From assembly GCA_030267565.1 (NCBI GenBank), contig BRXU01000004.1, positions 3,974,501 to 4,038,500 of the forward strand: a DNA stretch of 64,000 bases, read 5' to 3'. The notes under the pieces were generated by a model. That model worked only from the letters and a program-made list of their open reading frames with translations. It was not told where the DNA came from and did no database searches. Made by a program: the position numbers and the translations under genes. The stretch comes from Pleodorina starrii (lineage: Eukaryota > Chlorophyta > Chlorophyceae > Chlamydomonadales > Volvocaceae). Positions 1-11,495 of this stretch are shown in pieces. The stretch's first letter is position 1; each line of letters starts with the position of its first letter.

Positions 1-328
1 GCGGGGTCGGAATCGAGAGCAGCGTTGCCGAGGCCAGTCTAGCCTTGTTCGCAAGAAGGGGGCGCAAGGCAGGTTGTAACGGCGTGTGCAGCGCCGCGCG
101 AAGTAGAGCAAGAACTAATACCGCCGCAACTGCATCCGGCTGTATTACCGCATGTCTCGAGCGTTTCTCGACACGGGAACTCCCGCCGTGGCTGCCTTTA
201 GCCCGATGGGGATCCTTGCGCCACCACACAGCACACCCCGAACCCGCACCGTTTCACTCGCTGCCTGCCGCCGCCCCGCTCCGTGGTGGCCGTCCACCTG
301 TCCATCCGCCCGCCCGCCCGCCCTTCAG
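1..328. other. Upstream intron of the partial oxidase gene
   Basis: No exon could be placed here. The next exon starts after a CAG acceptor ending at 328 and needs one base carried over from an earlier exon, so the gene begins left of the window and this stretch is best read as intron. The last 60 bases are rich in C and T and grade into the acceptor. Confidence 0.5.
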
Positions 329-3104
329 GTGACATTCAGATCCTGGACAATCCGGGGCAGGTCCTGGAGGGCAGCCTGGGCATGTTTGGCGTTGTGACGG
401 AGGTCACCATGTACGTGCAGCAGAAGAAGAAGATGGCGGTCCGCCAGATTCAGGTGGGTAGGTGGGTGGGTGACGGAGGGAGCACTTCCGGTCGGGCTGA
501 TGGGCCGGACAGCGAGCGTCGATAGCTCAGGCGCGCGTGTGTGCGGGGTAAAAAGGACCAACCGCAGCGGAGACGGAGACGGCGTTAGCGAATGGACCCG
601 GAACCCAGCAATATTTACCGAACATACCTGTAACCTTATCAAGACGAAAATCGCAGCGACCGCATCGCCGCCGGACCAACCCGGACGGACGAGTACGCGC
701 GACAGCACAAGAACGGCACGGGCGCCCAGACAAAACAACCCGACAAATGGTAGACTCACCTGCGCTCAATGGCGGAAGCGAACCGGGAAGAAGCGCAGGA
801 AAAGGGCATGGCAATGGGCAACGAAGGAAGAAGCAGGCGAACAGGCAGTTTGGCTCCAGAGCGGCCGCAGGAGTGACAGCGCAGCATAGATTGCGCAGTC
901 ACTGCTGCGGCCGTGCACCTGACCAGCCATCCCCGGTGACGCCCCGTCCTCCATCCCCTCGCTCCGGCCCGCCAATGCTTCACTCCCTTGCAAAAAGCCT
1001 TCCCTCCCTCCATGCGGGCGCTCGCCGCCGCCGCCAACCCCCACCCCTCCTCCGCCCTCGCCCATTGCTGCAGCCCTTGCCCCGCCCCTGCCCTTGCTGC
1101 CCGCCTCGCCCAAAACCTCTTGCCAACCTCCCCCGCCCTCCGCCCCGCTGCCGCACCCCGCCTCCGTGTCGCCCCTCAGTCAGAGGACTTCGACCTGGTG
1201 GCCGACCTGCGGGATATTATCGACAACAGCGAGGCGCTGGCGCTGGACGTGACCTGGAACCCCACTGCGGGGATGTACCAGGCGCGCGTGTGGCACGAGA
1301 CGGACGCGGCATCGCGAGGCGATTCGCACAACGTGCAGCTGCAGCAGCCGCCGGACTGGCTCATGGAGGTGGGATGTCTGGGCTGGGTGAGAGAGAGTGA
1401 GCGGGGAGGCGAGTAGAAGGAGGCAGGGCAGGGGCGGTGGTGCAAGGAAGGTGGCCCGAGACAAGCGCCGAACGGCCAAGGAGGGTGATGCCGGTACTGT
1501 TGGACGGGTTGGGAGGGCCCGGGAATGACCTTGAGGTAGGATGTGGCCTTGAGGACAAGGTTGCCGAACCGTTGGCCGGTGCTGCGACGCGGCCGCTGGC
1601 GCCACACCTGCAGGTCGAAGGCAGCAGGTCCCAGGGGGCGAAGCGATCGGCTCGTGTGTGTGCTTGGGCAGGTTGCGCGGCTGGGCGTTGATTTACCCTT
1701 TCCTGCCTTGGGCGACGGCCATGCTGCGGCGGAGGCTTGGCAGCGCGCGCCGTCCCCGTCACCCCCTTCCTCACCTCCCTCCACTCCACCCCTCGCCGCC
1801 CACCGCCGCCCTCCCCCGCTGTCCCTCCTCCGCCCTCCCGCCAGCTCCCGGAGCGCGTGTACCGCGACCAGCTCGACCTGCTGGACCGCGAGGGCCACAT
1901 GTGCGAGGTCATCGGCGAGCTGTCGCACCTGCCGCGCTTCTCCCACTCGCACCCGGACCCCGACGGCGCCGGCAGCGAGCCCCAGCCCGACGACGGCACG
2001 CCGCCCGACACCGCCATCGGCTGGCTCAACCAGCTGGCCACCGCCTCGTGCGCCGGCGCCGCCTTCGCCGCGCCCGTGCCCGACCTGTGCCTCCTCACCT
2101 CCGCCAAGCTGACGCCCCACGAGCTGGCCATCAACAGCCAGGACTTCTCCTCCTGGCTGGCGGACGCGCGCGCCGTGCTGCGCCACGCGCTGGGCTGCCC
2201 GCCCTTTGTGCTGAACTTTCGGTTCGTGGGCGAGAGCGACTCTCCGCTGGCGCTCAGCAGCGGGCGGCAGGTGGTGGCGATCGAGATGAGCACGCTCAGC
2301 AGTCACAATGGCGAGCGGGCGGGGCTGCATGTCAAGTTCAGCAGACTGCACGAGGAGCTGCTGCAGATGACGATGTGCAAGTACGGCGGCCGGCCGGCCT
2401 GGGCGTTTGCGAGCAACCGGCTGCTGCGAGGCGCGCCGTGCGCGGTGCGGGACCTGTACGCCGACTCGTTTGAGCGGTTTCTGGAGTTGCGTGCGTCGTA
2501 CGACCCCGCGGGGCTGTTTTTGCCGCCGCTGTTCCGGGACGTGATCGACCGGCGCGGGCCCGTGTATTATCCGGGTGAGTGAGTGGGGTGCGGTAGGCGG
2601 CCAGCGCGCGGTCTGAGAGGCGTTGCGGGAGGGTGATGCAGACGGTTGCTGTCGAAGGGGTCGCTTCCGGGTGCGTGGCTTGCTGCTATGGCTGAATGGG
2701 TGCGTGGACCCGCAGTTGAGGCTGCGACTGGGGCCGGGGTAGCACATCTTCAGTTGCACTGTATGCGGGCAGTAACTTGAAGCGAGGGAGAAGCGAGGCG
2801 AGGCGGGGGCCCAACCGTTTGATGTGCACGGATACCGTATGTGGTGCCCCTGGTGCCCCTGGCACCCACCGGTAATGCATTGATCCGTCATGCTCCTCAT
2901 GCTGCTCTACTCCTCACCCGCCCCCGAACCCGTGCCCGCCCCCCCTCCCCCCCTCCCTCCCTCCCAGGCTGCGCCGCCCACCTGGACTGCTTCTGTGTCA
3001 CCGACCACCACTGCGGCCCCGACCACGAGTGCGTACCCGGCACCGAGTTCCCCCAGTACCGGGTGTGCGCACCGCTGACCGACAAGTCCAAATTCGAGCT
3101 GTGA
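329..3104 (+). CDS. FAD-dependent sugar-lactone-oxidase-like protein, 5' partial
   Basis: Exons 329-453, 1180-1368, 1845-2574 and 2968-3104 join in phase and give at least 393 residues. The first exon holds the end of a PCMH-type FAD-binding domain (LEGSLGMFGVVTEVTMYVQ, where family members read like GLGALGVITxVTL). The third exon carries the C-terminal fold of L-gulono/D-arabinono-lactone oxidases, with KYGGRPAWAF in the place of the usual HW-K motif and the closing YDPAGLF block. Such enzymes oxidise aldonolactones, some in ascorbate synthesis; the substrate here is not readable. The last exon adds about 45 residues rich in Cys (DCFCVTDHHCGPDHEC) that are not part of the standard family and suggest an oxidising compartment. 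The N-terminal half, with any signal peptide and the flavin-linking residue, lies outside the window. Family call is firm; exact enzyme is inference. Confidence 0.72.
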
Positions 3105-5478
3105 GGTGACGTTCCGCGGCTGGGGTATCGTTTTGTTTACTCCTAGGCGGGATGTGCTGATACGGGATGTGGGATGTGATGCGGGAATGTCCACCCGCAA
3201 GCAACGATGCAGGACCGACCGACCTAGACAGACCGCCATGGAAGTGATCCTGCAGCGGCAGTAGCAGCAGCAGGGAGCGTCACGGAATCCGGTACCGCAG
3301 CCAGCCAGCCAGCCAGTCAGTCACAGGGGCGAGGGGCGAGCGGTGCGCCACCGCACAGCAGAGCCCCGCGATGGCGACCGTGCGGTGGTGTCGTACATTA
3401 CCGTACACCTAGACGTCCTGGCGCCGTGGTAGGGGTGGATACATGACTTAGGCCAGGAGCTGCGACGGCTGGCCGGGCGCTGTAGATTTGTGGCTATGCG
3501 GTACATCATGCATTCGTAGTTTTCAGGGGAAGGAGCGCACCGGCCGTGCGACATTGAGACGCGACACAGAGACAGAGAATCAGTATGTACAAGGTAGCCG
3601 ACATAGGGCCATGAAAGCAGCCGCCCATGGCTGGTAGAGCTATAAAGAGGGAGTAGTTGTAGCCTCGTGGTTGTGGTTGTTGCCGCTGGTCGGGCGGCTG
3701 CCGAACAGGGCCGAGCGGTGGGGCCCGGGCGGCGGCGACAGCGGCCTGTTCCCGGATGTGACGTGATGCGACGTTACCTTGCTCTAATGGCGTTGGATGA
3801 TCTCGCCCAACACAGCCACCGCCCGTGATTCCGTGCGGGGGCGAGGGGCCCTCGGGTTTTAGTCTGTTCTCGCCGCATGCGTTTGCTGGTGTTTGTGCGT
3901 GTGTGTCGCGTTAAATGCTTGTAGGCGCATTGATTAATTCCACATTGGGGGGGGGCATGTCTGGAACTGGCCGGTGGTCCATGCCGTATCCTGTTCTGCT
4001 GGTTTGGCCGCCGGAGAGTGGTTCGACCAATAGCTTGGGCCGTGTGGAAATTCATAATTGGCACATGGATCGGATGTGTGGGCGGCGGAGGCCAGCACAA
4101 GGCGGGTGCTTGGCACCACCCGGGTAGGACAGGATTGGGCGGGGCAGGGTAGGGTGGTGGTGTCTACTGAGTGGAGATGCCTGCATCGCTTGCGGCTGCC
4201 TGGGTGCATGTGGTTGGGAAGGCCAGTCTGCCTGCTGCAGCGGGGCAGGGGGCAGAGAAGGAGAAGGTGAAAAGCGGCTCGTCTGCGCAACCGGATGATA
4301 CAGCTTGAGTCGGTTTCGGCGCGACGGTCCCTACCTTGCTTGGGAGCTTGTACGACAGCCCTCGGGTGATTTCATTTGCTGGAGGGAATCATTGTATGTG
4401 CGTGGATGGATGTGCATGTCGTCCCGGATATTCGTGCAGCCGGAGTCCCACTGCCGTACACTTTTCCTGGTGCGGCCACCCGGAGCGCATCGCTTTACAT
4501 CGCACGAACTGGCGGCCGGTCCGTGCCTCCGCTATCACATCTTGTGGGCTAATCACACCACGACTTGCGGCGCCAGAGTTATTACGGTCTGAGCCAGGCC
4601 GGGGGCTGCAGCGCTTCAATGGTCCCGCCCCAGGTGCACCGCAGCTCCCAACTTACCACCGCGCTCGCACCCCCCGCCCCATACCCCGTGACCCCATGCA
4701 AGGTTAGTACCATCAACAATACCCGCGATGCACTTTGGGACTTAGGATAGAAAGCTTTTGTACGACCGCCACCGCAACACGGCAGCGCACGGACGGCGTG
4801 CCGCATAAGAATGGGGGACACGGGCCTGCTCGTCGTCTCTGTCCCTCCACTGCGGTGTCTCCTTCATTGCCCCTCATTGCCCGCTTCGACAAAAAATATA
4901 TCACAGGCGCCAGCGCAGTGCCCCGCGTGGCTGCCTGCGTGCCATTTCTAAATTTCGGGTACTGCACCTTTTGAGGTTACGGTGCCGCGATCCCGCGGCG
5001 CCGCCCTGCGTTTGCACCCACACCCCCTACTGTCCGCCCGCTCGCCCTGCCTCGGATAGGTAGGAGCCACATCGTTGCCGATGTTAGTCCCATCGTTCTC
5101 ACTCCCTGCTTTTCGCCACTGCAAGTACAGACCGGCCGCAATGGCACGGCAAAAGCATGATGCGCGCACCCCCAACTTTGCGCATCAGTCGATCAGCACT
5201 GCAACGAGGGGCGCCGAATCCCCATCGGCAGCCGCCGCCGCGCGGGGGTCGGCATTTTCACACATCGTACACTGGCCAGTCAGGCTTCACGCCTGCAACA
5301 TACAACATCGCAACGCACGCGGCTATTTGCAAAAATCATCAACGACGCAATCGTACAACGCTTCAGGCCACTCCCTGGGTCGAACACGTTTCCGAAACCA
5401 TGACTACGCTACGCGCTGTCTCAACCCGCCCGCACCACTTCCCAAGAATGCCAGTGCAGCAGCCGCTGCTGCTGCTGC
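3105..5478. other. Convergent 3' region between oxidase and MATE genes
   Basis: About 2.4 kb lies between two stop codons on opposite strands, so it should hold both 3' UTRs. A TTACA (TGTAA on the minus strand) at 4494-4498 could serve the MATE gene. I found no TGTAA on the plus strand. No open frame here has coding character. Confidence 0.4.
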
Positions 5479-8400
5479 CTAGGAACCTGCCCCGCCTCCG
5501 TCGCCACGCACGACCCCCACCACGCCCTCCTCCTTCAACGTCACGGCCCCAGGCTCCTCCCGTCCCGTCCTCCCATTCGCTCCTCCATTGGCCGCACCTC
5601 CGCCCCCACCCTCGGGGCCCTCCCGCACGACCACGCCACCCTCCGCGCCTGTCCGCGGCTCCCCGGCCCCGTCCCGCCGCTCCCGCCCCCCTTCCGTCTC
5701 ACTCTCATCCGCCGCCGCCGCCAACTCCCCGCTTGCGTTCCGCATAGATGCACAGCCCGCCCCCGCCCCGCTGCCCTCCGCATCCGCCGACGCCAGCGAC
5801 GCCCCGCTCCCGCCCGCCGCCCACTCCCGCCCTGTCCCCGTCCCCTTCCCCCCACCTTCCACCTCCCCTTCCCCATCCCGCCCCGTCCCCTCCTCCGCCA
5901 GCCCCGGCCTCAGGTGCCGCCAGACCACGCGCCCCGTGCTCTGCAGCGCTCGCACTCCAAAGAACACCACCACCCCCGCCCACACGCCCGTCAGCTCCCA
6001 GCCCATTGTCCGGCTGGCGCCCATGAAGGCCGCCAGCACACTCAGCGTGATGAGGTAGCTCTGAGCCACGTAGCGCGCGTCGCCCAGTCCGATGTTGACG
6101 CCGCTGGCCACCACGTCAGCACCCAGGGCAAGCATGGAGGCAGACGCCAGGCCCGCCACAGACTGCAAGTGCGGCCTGGGATGAGAGGGAGATGAAAGCG
6201 GAGAAAGCAAGGGAGAAGGGAGGGCGAGTGGAAAGGCCACAGCAGCTAAGACTTTGGGCGGGTGGGGTCAACCAGAGCGCCGGTTCTGGGAGCCCGGGGG
6301 GATTGCCGACCCGTATCGTGCGGGCGATACGATACGGTGCTCCACCTCAACCCCCCGCCCACCATCGTTTGTCGTCTGGGTTGGTCTGTCTGCGACGCGG
6401 TCGCTGCGTCTCCAGGCTCGGTGAGGTACCAGGTACATTCGGTAAATATTGCTGCCGGGTTCCGGGTCCGTCCGCTAACGCCGCCTCCGCTGCGGTACCT
6501 TCTTCATTACCCACCATCGTATGTCAGCCTGTCGGCTTGCCTGTCCAGACTGTTCAATCTCCACCCCACCCCAACCGACCCTGGGGAGCCACTCGTCACT
6601 CGCCACGGCTCACTCACCACACCGCCACATCGCGCGTCAGCACCGCCGGCGCCGCGCCCACCAGCACCGCCAGCACCGCGCCGCACGCCACTCCGCCCGC
6701 CGCCCCCAGCCCCACCAGCAGACTGATACCGGCACGCTTGCGCCAGCCGCGGCTGCCGGGCAGGTAGGTGAGAGCGGCCTGCTCGAAGGGCGACACGGTC
6801 CAGGCTAGCAACTGCGGAAGGGCGCAGTGCGGGGGCGGGGGAGGAACGGGGGGCGGTCTGTTGAGTACGTGAAATCAGTACGGCGGGGGGGGGCTGGTTG
6901 CGGCAACCAGCTCCCTGAAGCTCTGCTTTCTACCCGGAATCCTCATTGCTTCCGTCCCTTGCTCCTCCTCCTCCTCCTCCTCCTCTTTCTCCAGGCCCAC
7001 CCCAGGCGCCGATATGGCACGGCATAGCGCCCCCAATCAGCAGCCCCAGCCCCAAGCGCTGGCTACCGCTACCCACGTTCCAGACGGCGAACAGCGCCTG
7101 GTGGGCCGCCAGCTTGGTGGTCTGCAGCGTGGCGGCGGTGGTCTGGATGAACAAGTACGACACGTTCTTGCAGATGTACGTGATGGACAGCGGACCCATG
7201 GTTCGCAGCAGCTGCCACAGCACATCGCGTCGGGGCAGACCCAGACGGAGCCGCAGCTGCGAGCGGCGGGGGCAGTTGGGGCAGTGGGGGCGGGTAGGGG
7301 CAGTGGGGTTAGGGGCGGGGAGGGGCGCGGAAGGGAGGAGGGCGGGGGGCCGCACCTCCTGGCACACGGGGTGCAGGTGCAGCCGGGGAACATGTGCCAG
7401 TGTGCATGTGTTGTTGGGAGAACTCTCCGCGCTTTCAGGATTATCGCATAGCGAGTACCAGTTGGGTAGGCAACATTGGAAATTGCCAGATGTCGTACCT
7501 TGCTCGGCGCCCCAGCCATCCCGCCTGCCTCGCATCTCGTCGCTTCCTCACACAATCCCACCTCGCCCCGCCCCCCGGTACCCATAAAAACGCCCACCCA
7601 AGCCCTCGCCCAGTTCCCACTCCTCCCCACCCAAACCGCTTCCCGCGCGCCCCGCCGACACCCTCCACGCCCCATGCCCGCGCCAACCCACCCACCCACT
7701 CCACCAACACCCCCACCCTCCCTCCTCAAACGCCTGCCGTACCTTTCCCCGCACCGACAGCCCGTACAGCAGCGCCGCCGCGCCCACGTACTGGCACGCC
7801 ACCGTCGTCAGCGCCGCCCCCACCAGCCCCCAGCCCAGTCCCGCCACGAACAACACACTGCCCGCCAGCGACAGCCCCACCGCCACCGCCACAGTCAGGG
7901 CCGGTGTGACGCTGTCCTGTTGCGCCAGCAGTCCGCTCTGAGCCACCATGGTCACCAGCACCGCGGGCTGGGCCAGGCCGCGCACTCGCACGTACTCGGC
8001 GGAGAGGGGCAGCAGCGCGGGGTCGCGCAGACCAGTGGCGGAGATGATGGCCTCGGGGAAGGCCTGGCAAGGAAAGGAAATGGGAGGGGAATGTGAGTGC
8101 CATGCGGAGTTAGTACGGGGGTCGGCGGGCGGCGGTGGATGCGCCCTCCCGCGACCAGCCTCGACTCCATTCCTTGCCACCCCGTGCCCCGACACCTTAA
8201 CCCCCTGCCCGGCTCTTCTCCCCCCGTCATCCCATCCGCCTCGAACGCCTTTCCCGGGCCCGAGCGCCCCTCCCTGGCTCCTCTCCCCCTCCCCGTCATC
8301 TACAGTTTCTTCCTCGTTGCCTCCCCTCCGGCCCCCACGCCCCGCCTGCTCCTCTTCCTCTTCCGTCCCCTCCCCTCCGCCACCCCCTCACCTCCAGCAC

Positions 8401-9400
8401 ACAGGTTGTGAGCAGCCCCATCACCGCCGCCATCGCCACGGCGGTGCTCAGCAGCTCCTCACCCGCCTCCACCCTCCCGTCCCGCATGAAGCCAGCCAGC
8501 AGGCTGAGGCAAGGTGCAGTGAGGTGACCGGGGATCCAAGCAGGCAGGCAGGCAGGCAGGGGCCCAAAGTCGGAGAAATTGAGAAGCAAGTGACGCAGGG
8601 GACTAAGAGAGAAGACGGACACGGAGCACACGGTCCCGGGCCCTGAAGACCAAGACCTCCCAGTAGCGCGCAGAGGCGGCCCGCCGCCTCCCAAAGCGCC
8701 TTACCCATCCACCCAGGACCCCATCCACCCACCCACCGGGGCACACACGCGCAGGCACAGATTACCCACCTCAGCGTGGCGACCTGCAGCGACTGTAGAA
8801 AGTACTGGCAGAATGAGAAGACCAGATTGGCGGGGCCCAGGGCCGCCAACTGGCTGGTGCCTGCGAACTGAAGCAGCAGCGGCGGCAGCAGGCGGAGGGC
8901 GGAGGGCGGCGGGCGGCAGGCGGAGAGTTGCAGGCGCCGCCGCCGGATGCCGATACAGGTGCAGAGGAGCGGTGGACCTCGTTGAGATGGGGCGGGGCCG
9001 GCGGCGGGCACCAGCGGTAGCGAAATCGGGGCCAGTGGCCTCCACAACACCTCCTCGGCCTTGTGGAATGCCAAGGATGGTTTGGCATGGCCGCAGGTTT
9101 TAGGGTTTCCAGGGCGCTCCGCTCCGCCTTCACGCGATGCGCCCCCAGCCACTCACCCACCTGCCCTATGCAGACCGTGTCAACTAGGCTCATGAGCGGC
9201 TCGCCCAGGGGTATGAGTGTGGCTGGCCCTAGGAAGGCGGCCAGGCGGCCGAACAAGTCCCGCTGGTACTGCCGGACTCCCGCCGCGTCGGGCGCCGGGT
9301 CGCTGTCGCCGTTGCCCCCGCCAATGACGGCAATTGCGGCAGCTGAGGCGGCGACATTGCGCCAAGTCCGTGAGCTGCAGCATGGCCTGCGCAAAGGCCA
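5479..9400 (-). CDS. MATE-family transporter, EDS5/plastid DETOXIFICATION-like; 5' end unresolved
   Basis: Multidrug and toxin extrusion carriers export organic compounds by exchange with H+ or Na+. Exons, in reading order: from about 9400 to 9161, 8867-8770, 8503-8392, 8063-7743, 7256-7077, 6811-6618, 6175-5479; all junctions keep phase. Order of landmarks: FLGPATLIPLGEPLMSLVDT (TM1), TSQLAALGPANLVFSF (TM2), YVRVRGLAQPAVLVTMVAQS (mid-domain), KLAAHQALFAVWN, then SPFEQAALTYLP and the last helices in 6175-5900. The RGLAxPA and AAHQ blocks match plant EDS5-type members, which sit in the plastid envelope. The protein ends in about 140 residues of Gly/Ala/Glu low complexity. The first coding exon, expected to hold a transit peptide, is not found: the frame is open above 9250 but has no convincing start, so an upstream exon is likely. 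Substrate unknown. Confidence 0.78.
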
Positions 9401-10887
9401 CTGCCGCGCCAATGGCGCATTTGGATTCGAGCCATCACGCACAGGGTTGCGTCTATCAACCAAGTGATGACTCAATCTATGGGTTTGATTACATATGGCA
9501 TGACTGTGTTGGGCGTTACAAGTGTATTGTGGGTGGTGTGAACCTATTATGGTTGTCATTGCGCGTAAACATCCGGCTTTTACGCAGTTGTAGGATGCCG
9601 CCAAGAATAGCTGAAATATGCTCACAACATAGTATGGTCTCAGGCGTATGTAGACCACTCAGAAGTCTTGAAGTCTACACCACTCTGTCGTACCGGTACC
9701 GTATGTGGAACAAGGGATGACAGCCTAAACAGTAGCAGCATTTCCGACGGGGAACTGCGGCACACCTCAAAGCACCTTTATCAAACATCATTGATAATTG
9801 CAGCGGTAGGTCATTTCTGTCACCAAGATAGGGTTGTGCTCGATGGCACGGGCGCGAAGGTTGACCGGCATGATCCGCATCCACGGGCGCCCAGTGCCCC
9901 TCGCAACACCATGCGTCCAGGGGGTATGGATAAAAAGTAGCAATTTTCATGCGCAGGGGTGGGCGATATGTACGCGCGGGTGTGAGCTCGTGACACGGGA
10001 CGACACGGGCACGGCCAAGCACCTCAAAATGCAGCAGATTGACAGCGTTGTTGTTGTACAGTAGGCCCTAAATCTTCCGGATTATGAATACAGCTGGGGG
10101 GCCTTTTCCATTCGTTACGTGAGGCAATGGCGGCCGTATGCAGGGGAGCAGCTGGTCGACGGCCCAGCGCTCGTGCAGGACTCACGCGCACGAATTAACT
10201 TCCAGCGACCTGGGTTGCTTTCCCCATGATCTCATCTGTGTCACGGCCATAAACCGACATAGTTTTCGAGCCATCCGGTCTCCTTGCCATTTCATCCCGA
10301 GTGTCCCTAAAAAAGAGCGCCAGCGCACCGCCCGACCCAGTTGAGAGCGACTGGCATTCAGCTCAGAGCCCAGGCACCCAACAACCCGCGTTGTATCATC
10401 CGCCTGCCAGCCCCAGAATCACTGGGGCTGCGCGCCGGCGCAATGCGGTCTTCACACGAGGCGGCGGTGGAGCGCGGAGTGGCAGGAATAATGGCACCGC
10501 GTGACACAAGGACGTTGCATTGCTGAGGGCCTGAGGCCACCAAACTGAGCTGCTGATCCTACACTCTGAGTCTTGGCGACGTCTGGAATGCACGACGAGC
10601 CACCGCGAGGCCTCACCTCCCTAACCTACCAGTGTGCTGGCACAGCGGCAGAGGTGTGCTTCATGCGGTCGCGCGTGCTCCCGGCCGACGACAGGCACTT
10701 CTTCTTCACTTTGTTGGCCGCTACCTCGCGGAGCTTCCGTGATGAAGTGGCCCTGAGCCCCTGACTCGCATGCATCACTGACATTTCATGTCATGCCTTG
10801 GCTACATATCAACTTATGTGCAGGTGAACGGAGGATGTTGTGAGATAACCCGGGAAGCCGCAACGCCAACCAAGGAGCAAGGATTGC
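9401..10887. other. Gene-poor stretch upstream of MATE gene
   Basis: GC falls compared with the genes on either side. It should contain the MATE promoter and probably its first exon, and at its right end the 3' end of the HVA22-like transcript. I could not identify either first exon or any separate gene. Confidence 0.35.
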
Positions 10888-10892
10888 TTACA
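10888..10892 (-). terminator. Candidate poly(A) signal of HVA22-like gene
   Basis: TTACA on the plus strand reads TGTAA on the minus strand. It is the first such motif I found downstream of the HVA22-like stop and would give a 3' UTR of about 600 bases. A five-base motif occurs often by chance. Confidence 0.3.
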
Positions 10893-11495
10893 GCGCCTGC
10901 TTAGCTCAAATCATAACCGTGGTATACCCAACCTCAATGCGTTGGAGCACCCACATGCTGACAGCATATACCGTGCTGATGTTGAGATCCGATCGCGGCC
11001 TCGGATAGGCGGGCCACGGTCGGGCCACGAGCTGGCAGCACGGGTAAACCTGGACACCATTGGCTGCCGCACGCATCACCAACCATTGACGCCTTCAGTA
11101 TTGTACATGTACCCACAAGCGACTTTGTAAATGCCTTGGGTCGTCTCTCTTGGGCACGAGCAAGCACAGCATTAAAAAGCCCTTCCCTTAGCAAACCGTC
11201 GCGGCGTAATTCTGGCATATAATACGGTCACGCTCTTAAGCGCACTTCCCGCGCGAGCCACCGGCCCGTTTCGGTCGCCCGCGTGCTTCCAGCTTGCGCA
11301 GCTGCTCAGCGGGCAGCTCTCACCCGGACCACGAACACGCCAGCAAAGTACCAGGCAACACCTGGACAAGCCAAGCCCGGCAAGAGGCCTTGTCCACGGA
11401 CACCACAGCCATTACCTGAGAAAAGAATAATCACCCACACCAGCTCAGGTCCCCACACGAAATAGCCGGGCGCACCGTCCGCCTGGCCTCAACGC

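Noticed and set aside
1176..2900. 574-codon minus-strand frame opposite the oxidase
   Set aside because: Antisense shadow of a GC-rich coding exon; the plus strand has the domain motifs and splice sites.
9410..9440. tRNA T-loop-like GGCTCGAATCC on the minus strand
   Set aside because: The five-base stems on either side do not pair and no acceptor or anticodon arm is found.
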